In this document: piece by piece, positions 37,789 through 46,886 of the stretch
How positions within the stretch are numbered: the first letter of the stretch is position 1
How the letters are laid out: every line of letters starts with the position of its first letter
Assembly (NCBI RefSeq): GCF_001735715.1
Contig: NZ_CP017259.1
Span: 865,501 to 929,500 of the forward strand
Length of the DNA: 64,000 nucleotides
Source: Formosa sp. Hel3_A1_48
GTDB lineage: Bacteria; Bacteroidota; Bacteroidia; Flavobacteriales; Flavobacteriaceae
Direction: 5' to 3'
Program-made: the position numbers and the translations under genes
Notes under the pieces: model-generated
Told to the model about the DNA's origin: nothing
The model's input: only the letters and a program-made list of their open reading frames with translations
Databases searched by the model: none

Positions 37789-39267
37789 ATGGTCAGAATA
37801 TATTACAAACTATTTATTCTTTTGCTTTTAATGACTTCTTGTAAAGACGCAAAAATCGTTAAATTAGAACCACAATACACAATTTCAAGTGTAGGAGAAA
37901 GCTATTCTAACAAAACGCTTCAAGTATATACTACCGCTAAGGATACAGAGTTGCGATTAGCCAAAACAAATGAACTGACATTCAAAGAAAAGAGCCAGCC
38001 CTTAGAAACAGGAATTGCAGTTTTTGTAAATCCAAAAAAAACATTTCAAGAATATTTAGGGATTGGAGGAGCGATAACAGATGCTTCAGCAGAGGTATTT
38101 TCAGCCTTAAGCTCCAGCAAACAAGATGAATTCCTTCAATCGTATTTTGGAAAAGATGGATTAGGATATAACATTATAAGAACCAGTATTCATAGTAGTG
38201 ATTTTGGTTTAGGAAGCCATACCTATATTGACGAAGGGGATGCAGAACTAAAAACATTTTCAATTGAAAAAGACAAAGTAAAAAGAATCCCTCTCATAAA
38301 AAGAGCAATTGAATTGATCAGTGACAATTTAGTCTTTTATGCCAGTCCTTGGAGCCCACCTGCTTTTATGAAAACCAATAAAAATATGCTTAGAGGCGGA
38401 AAACTCCTTCCTGAATTTCGTCAATCTTGGGCAAATTATTATGTAAAATTTATTGAGTCATATGAAGCTGAAGGTATTCCTGTTTGGGGATTGACCATAC
38501 AAAATGAGCCAATGGCAACACAACGATGGGAATCGTGTATATACACCGCCGAAGAAGAACGCGATTTTTTAAAGGGTTATTTAGGACCAGCTCTAGAAAA
38601 AGCAGGTATGAGCGATAAAAATATTATCGTATGGGACCACAATAGAGATTTGATTACGAACAGGGCAAATACTATTTTTGAAGACCCCGAAGCTTCTAAA
38701 TATGCTTGGGGAATTGGGTTTCATTGGTATGAGACTTGGACAGGAGGTTTACCAAAATATGATAATTTGAAAAGTATAAATGAATCATTTCCTTCAAAAA
38801 ATATGATGTTTACTGAAGGCTGTCAGGAAGGTTTTAATCCAGAAAGACTCTTCCACTGGCCCAATGCAGAGCGCTATGGGAATTCAATGATAAACGACTT
38901 CAATAGTGGCGTTGTCGGATGGACAGACTGGAATATTCTCCTTGACGAAAGAGGAGGGCCAAATCATGTAAAAAATTTCTGTTTTGCCCCTATTCATGCA
39001 AATACAAATTCCGACGATTTGATATACACGCCTACTTACTACTATATCGGTCACTTTTCAAAGTTCATCGAGCCTGGCGCTGTACGTGTGAGCACAACAA
39101 CAAGCATAACCACTATTGAAAGTACCTCGTTTATGAACAAAGATGGAAAGATTATAACTGTTGTTATGAATCCAACAGACAATATGATCAATTACAAATT
39201 GATCGTTGATTCAAGTGAAACTGTACTAAATATTCCGCCGCGAGCGATGCAATCAATCGTGTACTAA
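37789..39267 (+). CDS. GH30 family glycoside hydrolase, lipoprotein
   Basis: 492 residues with lipobox Cys18 (LLMTSC). The GH30 barrel holds the acid/base E240 in LTIQNEPMATQRW and the nucleophile E343 in MMFTEGCQEG. A C-terminal beta-domain (about 420-492) has the usual side-domain pattern (VVMNPTDNMINYKL). The sequence resembles the GH30_1/GH30_3 group (glucosylceramidase/beta-1,6-glucanase type); beta-1,6-glucanase is the expected role next to GH16, trimming laminarin branches. That role is inference from the context. Confidence 0.92.
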   Translation: MVRIYYKLFILLLLMTSCKDAKIVKLEPQYTISSVGESYSNKTLQVYTTAKDTELRLAKTNELTFKEKSQPLETGIAVFVNPKKTFQEYLGIGGAITDASAEVFSALSSSKQDEFLQSYFGKDGLGYNIIRTSIHSSDFGLGSHTYIDEGDAELKTFSIEKDKVKRIPLIKRAIELISDNLVFYASPWSPPAFMKTNKNMLRGGKLLPEFRQSWANYYVKFIESYEAEGIPVWGLTIQNEPMATQRWESCIYTAEEERDFLKGYLGPALEKAGMSDKNIIVWDHNRDLITNRANTIFEDPEASKYAWGIGFHWYETWTGGLPKYDNLKSINESFPSKNMMFTEGCQEGFNPERLFHWPNAERYGNSMINDFNSGVVGWTDWNILLDERGGPNHVKNFCFAPIHANTNSDDLIYTPTYYYIGHFSKFIEPGAVRVSTTTSITTIESTSFMNKDGKIITVVMNPTDNMINYKLIVDSSETVLNIPPRAMQSIVY

Positions 39268-39294
39268 AAGTTAAGCGCTTTAATCCAACATCAT

Positions 39295-40833
39295 ATGAAC
39301 AAAAAACTGGTCTTCATTGCTTTTGTAGTCTCCCTCGGAGGATTCCTTTTTGGGTTTGACGCAGGTATCATTTCTGGTGTGATGTCTTTCGCAGGGCCAG
39401 AGTTTGAATTGAACGAAATTCAGTCTGGCTGGGTAGTCAGCTCACCATCGTTTGCTGCCATGTTTGCAATGCTATTTTCTGGAAGATTAAGTGATGTCTT
39501 TGGACGAAAAAAACTACTTCTTTTTGTAGCATTTCTATATGCAATTTCTGCTGTGTTTTCTGCTGGCGCTAACTCTTATGAAATGCTGTATATCGCAAGA
39601 ATGATTGGCGGATTGGCTTTTGGAGCTGCTTTGGTATTAGCACCAATGTATATTGCTGAGATAGCAAACGCAGAAAACAGAGGTAAATTAGTTACTATTC
39701 AACAATTAAATATTGTTTTTGGGTTTTTTGCAGCCTTTTTAAGTAATTACTTTTTCAATAAGTACAACACCCCAGAAAGTAGTTTTCTTACAGACGAAAT
39801 TGTTTGGAGGTGGATGTTAGGTGTCGAACTGACCCCTGCTGTTTTATACTTCATATTCTTGTTTTTTGTTCCAAAAAGTCCACGTTGGTTATTTTTAAAA
39901 GATAGAATTTCTGAGGCAAAACACGTCTTAATAACACTTCATGGAAACGAAAGAGGCCACGCTGAGTTTGCTTCCATTGAAAAAAGCATACATGCTGATA
40001 AAGACAAATCTAATTTAAAACTTACGGATTTATTAAAGCGTTCGCTACGTTTCATATTAGTTATAGGTTTAATTATAGGCGTACTACAGCAAATTACGGG
40101 GATAAATGCTGTTTACTTCTATGCGACATCTATATTTAAACAAACAGGAATTGGTACTGATGCGGCCTTTTCATCAGGAGTGATGTTAAGTACCACATCG
40201 GTACTTTTCACTTTTGTGGCCATCTATTTAATAGATCGAATGGGAAGAAGACCCCTAATATTAATCGGCACAGCTGGTGTTGCAGTGAGTTTGCTGTTAT
40301 GTGCTTATGGTTTTAATAACGCAACATACCAACTTTCCAAAGAAAAAATTGCTCAGTTTGAGTTTTCTGGTTCGGAACAGTTATTACCTTTTGCTGAAAA
40401 GGTTTATGATACTGATATCGATTTTAAGAACACCATTAAGTCTGCACTAGGCAATGCAACATATCTTAAAAATGATGGGGTCATTTTAGAAGCGTCAACT
40501 CGTATAAATGCCACTTTAGTACTCATTGGAATTTTAGGATTTATTGCCTGCTTTGCATTTTCACTAGGCCCTGTAATGTGGGTCTTACTGTCCGAGTTAT
40601 ACCCATTGAAATATAGAGGTCTAGCTATCGGAGTTATTGCCTTTGTAAACTCCCTTATTAGCTCTTTAGTGCAATTGATTTTTCCTTGGGAACTTTCAAA
40701 CTTAGGAAACGCACTAACCTTTTTTATCTTTGGAGCAATTGCTTTGATAGGCTTCTTTGTACTCCTAAAACTATTACCAGAAACAAAAGGAAAGTCTTTA
40801 GAGGCTTTAGAAAAAGAGTTGGTAAAACAATAA
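39295..40833 (+). CDS. MFS sugar porter (GLUT/XylE family)
   Basis: Inner-membrane monosaccharide:proton symporter, 512 residues, about 12 helices. Sugar-porter signatures: GRLSDVFGRKK (loop 2-3), PKSPRWLFLK (end of helix 6), GVLQQITGINAVYFYA (helix 7), DRMGRRPLIL (loop 8-9) and PETKGKSLEALE (C-terminus). A soluble insertion of about 70 residues lies between helices 9 and 10 (about 345-405), common in Bacteroidetes porters. It is the last gene of the operon and would import the glucose released in the periplasm. Confidence 0.94.
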   Translation: MNKKLVFIAFVVSLGGFLFGFDAGIISGVMSFAGPEFELNEIQSGWVVSSPSFAAMFAMLFSGRLSDVFGRKKLLLFVAFLYAISAVFSAGANSYEMLYIARMIGGLAFGAALVLAPMYIAEIANAENRGKLVTIQQLNIVFGFFAAFLSNYFFNKYNTPESSFLTDEIVWRWMLGVELTPAVLYFIFLFFVPKSPRWLFLKDRISEAKHVLITLHGNERGHAEFASIEKSIHADKDKSNLKLTDLLKRSLRFILVIGLIIGVLQQITGINAVYFYATSIFKQTGIGTDAAFSSGVMLSTTSVLFTFVAIYLIDRMGRRPLILIGTAGVAVSLLLCAYGFNNATYQLSKEKIAQFEFSGSEQLLPFAEKVYDTDIDFKNTIKSALGNATYLKNDGVILEASTRINATLVLIGILGFIACFAFSLGPVMWVLLSELYPLKYRGLAIGVIAFVNSLISSLVQLIFPWELSNLGNALTFFIFGAIALIGFFVLLKLLPETKGKSLEALEKELVKQ

Positions 40834-40966
40834 AGTTATAAAAAACTCTTTAGTATTTTAAGCTTGCATTTAAAGATGAATGAATCATAACTTTCTGTAG
40901 CTTGATTATTGAGCCAGTCCCCTTAAATCTCCAAAATTCTATGGCAATACATTAAATAAATATACA

Positions 40967-41113
40967 ATGCAGCGCGATCAAATCACTTCTAATTTGAATG
41001 CGCTCAATATTTCAGATTCGGAATATAAGGGTCTTATTGAAAATACATTTCTACATTTATAAAATTTTAAGCAAACCTATACCAACAGTGCAATTGCGCA
41101 TAAAAAAAGCTGA
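40967..41113 (+). pseudogene. Possible remnant of a small gene
   Basis: ATG at 40967 gives 31 codons (MQRDQITSNLNALNISDSEY...) to a TAA at 41060. The same frame continues for 16 codons to TGA at 41111. The composition looks protein-like and a terminator follows, so this may be a decayed ORF. I do not recognise a family and chance is possible. Confidence 0.25.
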
Positions 41114-41152
41114 TAAGTTCGATTTTAACTTCATTTTTAATTGTACAGATTA

Positions 41153-41193
41153 AACCGCATCACTTTTATGCAAAGGTTTTGCGGTTCTTTTTA
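41153..41193 (+). terminator. Terminator downstream of the PUL operon
   Basis: AACCGCA (41153-41159) pairs with TGCGGTT (41180-41186) over a 20-base loop, followed by CTTTTT. It separates the MFS gene side from the propeller gene. Confidence 0.5.
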
Positions 41194-41221
41194 GACAACC
41201 AATTAAAAAACCTCTTAAAAC

Positions 41222-41231
41222 ACTTCGTTTT
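41222..41231 (+). promoter_or_regulatory. Repeated intergenic motif ACTTCGTTTT, copy 2
   Basis: Lies about 90 bp upstream of the -7 box of the propeller gene. It shares AACACTTCGTTTT with copy 1 at 26081. Confidence 0.35.
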
Positions 41232-41322
41232 AGCACAATAAAATAAACTCCTCCCAAGTCTTTTCATTTTAATTAGTTGATTTTTTAGCTTAAAATTAAG
41301 ATTCAAAGCGATTTATTGCTCT

Positions 41323-41330
41323 TATATTTG
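41323..41330 (+). promoter_or_regulatory. Candidate -7 element of the propeller gene
   Basis: TATATTTG fits TAnnTTTG exactly, 20 bp before the ATG at 41350. No TTG lies at -33. Confidence 0.45.
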
Positions 41331-41349
41331 GTCTACCAATTTAACACTC

Positions 41350-44031
41350 ATGAAAATAAATCTGTACCTTATTTGTCTAATTGGGTGTATTCTTTACATC
41401 ACTACTTGTCGGTTCCAAGCGAACTCAACGCCCAAAAAAATAAATCCCGTCGTACTCAAAAAAAAAGGTAAAAAAACTGCGGAAGAAAGGCGATTATTTG
41501 TAGAAGAGCGAATGCAACATGAGTATAATCTCCAAAAAAACCCTCTCAGCAGAATTATCCCTATTCAAGAAAAGCGTATTGAACTTAACAATTCCATAGC
41601 TGCAAAGCAGAAATTAGCGCGCAGGCGCTCAATGAGCAGCAATACATATATTTCAAGAGGACCCTCAAATTATGGAGGAAGAACACGTTCTTTGGTTATA
41701 GACCTGAGTGACCCAAGTGGCAACACTATGATTGCAGGAGGAGTTAGTAGTGGAGTATTCCGAACAACTGATGGTGGTGCTAGTTGGAGTAAGGTCTCTG
41801 CTAACGATGAAATTCACAATGTATCCGCAATTGCGCAAGATCCAAGACCTGGGTTTCAAAATATTTGGTATTATGCCACTGGAGAAAGGTTGGGCAATAG
41901 CGCCTCATTGGGGTCATTTTATTTTGGTGATGGTATATGGAAATCGGAAGATGGTGGCTTAACATGGAATATAATACAACAAACCAGCTTCGATTTCACT
42001 AGTTTTGACTCAAGACTTGATCTGATATCTGCATTAGAAGTTAGCCCTATCAACGGAGATCTTTTGATTGCAGCAACTGCGCGAATCTACCGATTCGATG
42101 GTACAACACTAACTACCGAACTCAATCAAGACAATTCAAATACAACATCAGATGTATTGATTAGCAGCAGCGGGCGCGTTTACGCAGCCTTTGATGGAGG
42201 AGTAGATCAAAACGGAGTATGGACCTCTCCCACAGGAAATGGCTCATGGACAAGAATTGCTGAAAATGGGACACCAACCGATTGGTTAGCGCAAGGAAGA
42301 ATTGTACTTGGAGCCGCCCCATCAAATGACAATATTATTTATGCCCTTTACGTCAATGGAGCCTCAGAAAGCATAGAAGCAGATTTATGGAAATATGACT
42401 TGGATTTGGATACATGGACCAATTACTCATCAAAATTACCGGACGAACCTGACGGTGACCTTGCTGGAAATGACCCGTTTGCTGTTCAAGGAGGGTACGA
42501 TTTAGTGGTTAGTGTTAAGCCCGACGATGAAAACTTTGTAACCATAGGAGGAACCAATATTTACAAAATAGAAGATATTTTAAATGATGAAACATTTACG
42601 CGCATTGGTGGCTACATCAGCAACACCAGTTATGGTTTGTACAATACCGGTGGCGTTGAGCATCACCCAGATATACATGCTTTAGTTTTTGATCCTAATA
42701 ACCCTAATATATTTTTTTCTGGAACAGATGGTGGTGTACATAAAACCTCTGATGTTAATGCCGAGGAAGTCGCTTGGGAAAGCTTAAATAATAATTACAT
42801 AACCTACCAATTTTACCATGTCGCATTAGATCCAACAACAGAAAGTAATCTTGTTATTGGAGGAACCCAAGATAACGGTACAAAATATGGAGGAACAGAT
42901 GTTGGCCTTCCAGACAACACAAGTATGCAATCGTATTCAGGTGGAGATGGTGTTGCTGTTGGAATTGCACGGAGAGGCGAAAACGAAGCTATTCAAATCT
43001 ATGCGGGAACTCAAAATGGGAATATGTTTACTAACCTTCCTGAGTTCAGAACAATTACCCCTGATGGGTCCGAAAGCCAATTTGTAACCTACTTTTATAT
43101 AGACCCCGATAATACAACAAATTTGTATTACGCAGGATTGTCTGAACTGTACAAAACAAATGACGCAGAAAACATAACAGCTCTCACGTGGGAAAACTTA
43201 GGCGCTTTGCCAAACGATGAGCCAATCCGGACATTTGCAACTACAAGAGGGGCTCATAATCCTCTATCAAGTTATTTGTTGATTGGTGGCGGGAACGGCG
43301 GTATTTTCAGGCTAGATGATCCACAAAACGCAACAAGTATTGACGATGCAATAATCATTACACCCTTTGGTGCAGACACCAATAACGGGGCTTATGTAAG
43401 TGGATTGGCGATTCATCCGAACGATCCAGATACCGTCTTGGTGGTTTATTCAAATTATGGTATTAATAGTATTTTTTTAACCCTAAATGCCCGTGCAGAG
43501 GAACCACTATGGTCGTTAGTGGAAAACAATCTAAATGCACATTCCATTCGCTCTGCGGCGATAGCCGAGGTTGACGGAGAGGTGATTTATTTTGTTGGTA
43601 CAGCCAGGGGGCTGTATGCATCTAATGATCCACTTAATAACGATTGGGAAATTGAAGGAGTTAATGAAATTGGACTGGCCGTGGTCAGCGGATTGGTTTA
43701 CAGACCGTCCGACAGCAAACTTCTTGTGGGAACGCACGGAAACGGCATGTTCGAAACAACAGTTGAAAGCACTTTATCTGCCAATGAAAATAGTTTTAAT
43801 ACAACGTCACTCAGTATATTTCCCAATCCTGTAGTTTCAACACTAAGCATAAAAACAGCCCCTTCTATTCAAAAGATCGCCTACAGTATCATGGAGCTTT
43901 CTGGGAAACAAATTTTGAAAGGGATTACAGAAAATAAAAGAATTGGTGTAGAAACACTCCGCCCCGGACTTTACATCCTAGGCCTAAAATTTGAAGGTAA
44001 AGAGCAATTTTTAAAGTTTATTAAAAAATAG
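41350..44031 (+). CDS. Secreted Asp-box/VPS10-like beta-propeller protein with T9SS tail
   Basis: 893 residues. The N-terminal signal is either Sec or lipoprotein (Cys20 in YITTC). A basic linker rich in Lys/Arg follows (35-95), then a long propeller (about 100-800) with Asp-box-type repeats: FRTTDGGASWSKV, WKSEDGGLTWNII and VHKTSDVNAEEVAW. The C-terminus is a T9SS sorting domain (about 820-893; IFPNPVVSTLSIKTA). Such proteins are often labelled glycosyl hydrolase because of similarity to GH74 propellers, but I see no clear catalytic pair, so an enzyme call is not justified. It has its own promoter and terminator, so it is linked to the PUL by position only. Confidence 0.82.
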   Translation: MKINLYLICLIGCILYITTCRFQANSTPKKINPVVLKKKGKKTAEERRLFVEERMQHEYNLQKNPLSRIIPIQEKRIELNNSIAAKQKLARRRSMSSNTYISRGPSNYGGRTRSLVIDLSDPSGNTMIAGGVSSGVFRTTDGGASWSKVSANDEIHNVSAIAQDPRPGFQNIWYYATGERLGNSASLGSFYFGDGIWKSEDGGLTWNIIQQTSFDFTSFDSRLDLISALEVSPINGDLLIAATARIYRFDGTTLTTELNQDNSNTTSDVLISSSGRVYAAFDGGVDQNGVWTSPTGNGSWTRIAENGTPTDWLAQGRIVLGAAPSNDNIIYALYVNGASESIEADLWKYDLDLDTWTNYSSKLPDEPDGDLAGNDPFAVQGGYDLVVSVKPDDENFVTIGGTNIYKIEDILNDETFTRIGGYISNTSYGLYNTGGVEHHPDIHALVFDPNNPNIFFSGTDGGVHKTSDVNAEEVAWESLNNNYITYQFYHVALDPTTESNLVIGGTQDNGTKYGGTDVGLPDNTSMQSYSGGDGVAVGIARRGENEAIQIYAGTQNGNMFTNLPEFRTITPDGSESQFVTYFYIDPDNTTNLYYAGLSELYKTNDAENITALTWENLGALPNDEPIRTFATTRGAHNPLSSYLLIGGGNGGIFRLDDPQNATSIDDAIIITPFGADTNNGAYVSGLAIHPNDPDTVLVVYSNYGINSIFLTLNARAEEPLWSLVENNLNAHSIRSAAIAEVDGEVIYFVGTARGLYASNDPLNNDWEIEGVNEIGLAVVSGLVYRPSDSKLLVGTHGNGMFETTVESTLSANENSFNTTSLSIFPNPVVSTLSIKTAPSIQKIAYSIMELSGKQILKGITENKRIGVETLRPGLYILGLKFEGKEQFLKFIKK

Positions 44032-44071
44032 AAAACTGTTCTTCTGGCTTCAGCAAAATTTAGTGTGAAAT

Positions 44072-44101
44072 AAAAAAAGACCTCCGTTTGGAGGTCTTTT
44101 A
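44072..44101. terminator. Bidirectional terminator between two convergent T9SS genes
   Basis: AAAGACCTCC (44076-44085), loop GTTT, GGAGGTCTTT (44090-44099), a perfect 10-bp stem with A-run before and T-run after. It serves both the plus gene ending at 44031 and the minus gene ending at 44125. Confidence 0.85.
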
Positions 44102-44124
44102 TATTTTGATTAGTTAGTAAAAAC

Positions 44125-46235
44125 TTATTTGATGACTAACTTTTTAGTTGCTTGTTGTGCACCTAACGTCATTTGAACGAAATATAGTCCAGAATTTAAT
44201 TCAGAAACATTAACTGCATTTCTTACGTTATCGACACGCATTACAGATTTTCCTAGCATATCAAAAATCTGAACATCCAAATTCTCGTTAGAATTTACAG
44301 AGAATTGAACTGTATCTTTTGCAGGATTAGGGAACATTTTGACAGCAGAGCTTAACTCAAAAGATTGAGTTGACAAAGATGCGAATTCACCAAAAACAAT
44401 ATTGTCAATCATGAAGGTATCATCATTAGCATCTGTACTTGCTGGTCCTGTAATATCTGTGAACAATACAATAAGATTTAAATCTGAAGCATTAAATGCA
44501 GAGAAGTCAAAAAGAAGTCTCTGCCATAATCCAACATTAGTGTAGTTAGCATCTACTTCTCTAGCGGCTGAACCACCTTCCAATTTTAATTTTACTGAGG
44601 TTTCTCTATTACCCTTGTACATAATAGAAAAACCCTTATCGTTAGCAGATAAATCAAAAGCTGTTGGGTTAATCGCAATTTTAATGTGGCAGTAGGGAGC
44701 GGCGTTTACATTATCCAATTTCCCAACTTTAGCTGATGTATTGATACCATCAGTTAGATCATTGTCAAAAAGATCTGTGTATACCAAACCTTCAAATCCT
44801 GATACAGTTGTTGCAGTTTCGAAATCTAATGACCAGCTTGTAACTGGAGGGGTATATGTAGCTCCAAGTACACCACCCTCAAAATCGTCAATGTAATAGG
44901 TTCCCACTGATGTAATACCAAAATCCATGAACAACACATATTTTCTATATTGGTCATAGACTACAGTATTTGTATTACCACAGCAGTAGCTTGCACTACT
45001 AAAATCAAGATCTATTGTTTCCCATCCTGTTCCTGCTGTTGTGAACGATTTTTCAATTGCAGGATTACCATTTAGAGAACTTTCTAATTTCAATAATCCT
45101 GGCTTAGGCGAATCACTCCAAATTCGAAAAGAAATGGTTTTGTCGCCTCCTGTAAGATCAACATAAACATCTTGCGTAAATTGTGTGTTTGCATATGCTG
45201 GGTTAGAGTTTTCTATTTTCCCAACATTATTAGTAGCATCAAAGGGATCTGCTACCACAGAGAATGTAGGAGCAGCACCACCAGCGCCATCAGTTGAAAC
45301 AGTATAGTTTACAGTTTCAAAATCAAATAAAGGATTCAAAGTACCTGATGAACCATAGGTTTCAATTTTGAAGTTACTTGCAGTAACCTCAATATCTCTA
45401 GATGTCACATAAAATATAGCAGAATTAAAATTCTGGCCAACAGTTGAATACGCAGGAATATCAACAGTGTAAGTTGAATTATCCCCTAAAGCTGCTAATA
45501 AAGGAACCGTAACTTCGAATGAAGGGGTATTGTTTGGATAGGGATTAGCTTCAAATAAAAATCTTACCTCAGTATCAGTTGCTGTAGTTGCTGTGAATGT
45601 AATCTTACCCCCTCGTTAAAAGTCATAGGGTATAAATTGGTATTATTGTTTGCAAATCCTGCCCAAGCATCAGCAGCAGTAGGAAAAGTAAAACTTTGTG
45701 AATAAACTGATCCTGCAAAAACACCCTTGTAGACTGGAAAATCTGATTTTTCTACTGTAGTCCCATCTGAAGCATACGTTTGGATCTTAGCTTCCTTAAT
45801 TGAAACTGTAACATCCCTTTGAGTGACATAAAAAATAGCGGAGTTAAAGTTTTGATCAGCTGTAGTATACGCTGGAATAGTGACAGAGTAAACATGATCG
45901 GCATCATTAGAAGCAAGCAGTTGAACTGTTACATCAAATGCTGGTGAGTTGTTCGGATATGGATTAGCTTCAAATAAAAATCTTACCTCAGTATCAGTTG
46001 CTGTAGTTGCCTTAAAAGTGATTAAGCCACCATTGTTAAATACCATTGGATACATATTAGTATTATCGTTTGCGAAGCCTGCCCAAGCATCAGCAGCAGT
46101 AGGAAAAGTAAAACTTTGCGAATAAACTGATCCAGCAAAAGTGCCATCATAAACAGGGTAATCAGTTTTTAGGACATCCTGTGAAAATCCAAGCATGAAG
46201 AATGAAAGGAATAATAAAAATGTAATTTTTTTCAT
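44125..46235 (-). pseudogene. Secreted T9SS protein with tandem-duplicated module, broken by a one-base frameshift
   Basis: ATG at 46235 opens a signal peptide (MKKITFLLFLSFFMLGFSQ). Two 140-residue beta modules follow (from residues 28 and 168; both contain GSVYSQSFTFPTAADAWAGF). In the second, after YPMTFNEG, the frame shifts at a run of five G (45608-45612 as C on the plus strand). Adding one G gives NEGGKITFTATTATDTEVRF, matching the first copy, and opens the remaining frame to 44125, for 703 residues in all. The rest holds two more beta-sandwich regions, the last ending IDNIVFGEFASLS as in the 24507 protein, and a T9SS sorting domain (MFPNPAKDTVQF). It is probably a glycan-binding secreted protein. 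It could be a real lesion or a homopolymer read error. Confidence 0.8.
45316..46154 (-). repeat. In-gene tandem duplication, 420-bp unit
   Basis: Unit A is 45735-46154 and unit B is 45316-45734. Long stretches are nearly identical in DNA, for example the segments at 45542-45590 versus 45961-46009, and 45661-45700 versus 46081-46120. The copies are offset by 420 bp on one side of the lesion and 419 bp on the other. Confidence 0.85.
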
Positions 46236-46268
46236 GTTATTGTAATTTGTTAATTAATTTATCAATCT

Positions 46269-46276
46269 CAAAAATA
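46269..46276 (-). promoter_or_regulatory. Candidate -7 element of the tandem-duplicated T9SS gene
   Basis: On the minus strand this reads TATTTTTG (TAnnTTTG), 33 bp before the ATG at 46235. Confidence 0.35.
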
Positions 46277-46340
46277 ATTAAATGTTTGTTTTGAATTCCA
46301 TAGCAAACCAATACAAATAACATACAAAAGGGTTAACAAA

Positions 46341-46350
46341 ACTTCGTTTT
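46341..46350 (+). promoter_or_regulatory. Repeated intergenic motif ACTTCGTTTT, copy 3
   Basis: Lies about 65 bp upstream of the -7 box of the minus-strand gene, in opposite orientation relative to transcription compared with copies 1 and 2. Confidence 0.3.
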
Positions 46351-46742
46351 TTATAAATTTGATAATTTTAAACATATAAAAAATGTAATTAATAAACGAA
46401 AACGATTAATTATAACATAATCTATACTAAAGGAAAATACTTAAACTATCAAAATGTATGGTTTATGTACAGTTTATTTTAACATTAAATTAGTTCTACA
46501 TAGTAAAAAACTGATTTTAAAAAATTAATAATGTGCAAAAAAAGCAGAATTAACAATAATAACTAAAACGGTTTCGTTAGAATAAACTGATAAATAATTG
46601 TTACTAAAGTGTTTGAGAATAAATAAAAATAACGAAAAACCCAACTACTTAAAGGCTGGCTATTTAATTTTGATTGCAGTTGTTGAATAAATTGATAAAT
46701 AATCAGCTTTGTCTAGCTAAATTCACCCACAATGTCATTTTT

Positions 46743-46886
46743 ATGAAAAAAAGTCTATCTCCTAAAGTTGAAATATTGAGTGGGTGAGCGCAATGGTTTT
46801 CTGGGCGTAGAACAGCTACTTATTGTAGATCAAAAATATAAAGAGCAATTAAAAAAAGACATCTCTAAAGATGCCTTTTCAAGTTA
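46743..46886 (+). pseudogene. Possible decayed gene fragment
   Basis: ATG at 46743 gives 14 codons (MKKSLSPKVEILSG) then TGA. Dropping one base there continues as ERNGFLGVEQLLIVDQKYKE and on to a TAA at 46884-46886. It reads like one protein piece with a frameshift. The family is not recognised and chance remains possible. Confidence 0.25.
46852..46880 (+). terminator. Terminator-like hairpin in the intergenic region
   Basis: A-run, then GACATCT (46858-46864), loop CTAA, AGATGCC (46869-46875) with one mismatch, then TTTT. No intact gene ends just upstream, so it may be left from a lost gene. Confidence 0.4.

Larger units (their letters stand above)
40834..41349. other. 516-bp intergenic region between the MFS gene and the propeller gene
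   Basis: No intact gene. It holds a small decayed reading frame (40967-41113), a terminator (41153-41193), a copy of the ACTTCGTTTT motif (41222-41231) and a -7 box (41323-41330) for the next gene. Nothing else stands out. Confidence 0.6.

Noticed and set aside
41350-44031. Calling the propeller protein a sialidase or GH74 enzyme
   Set aside because: Only Asp-box-like repeats are visible; catalytic residues are not.
44125-45408. A separate gene starting at 45408
   Set aside because: Its apparent start is an internal GTG in the middle of a module; the frame is open back to the frameshift and matches the first repeat copy, so it is the C-terminal part of the gene at 46235.
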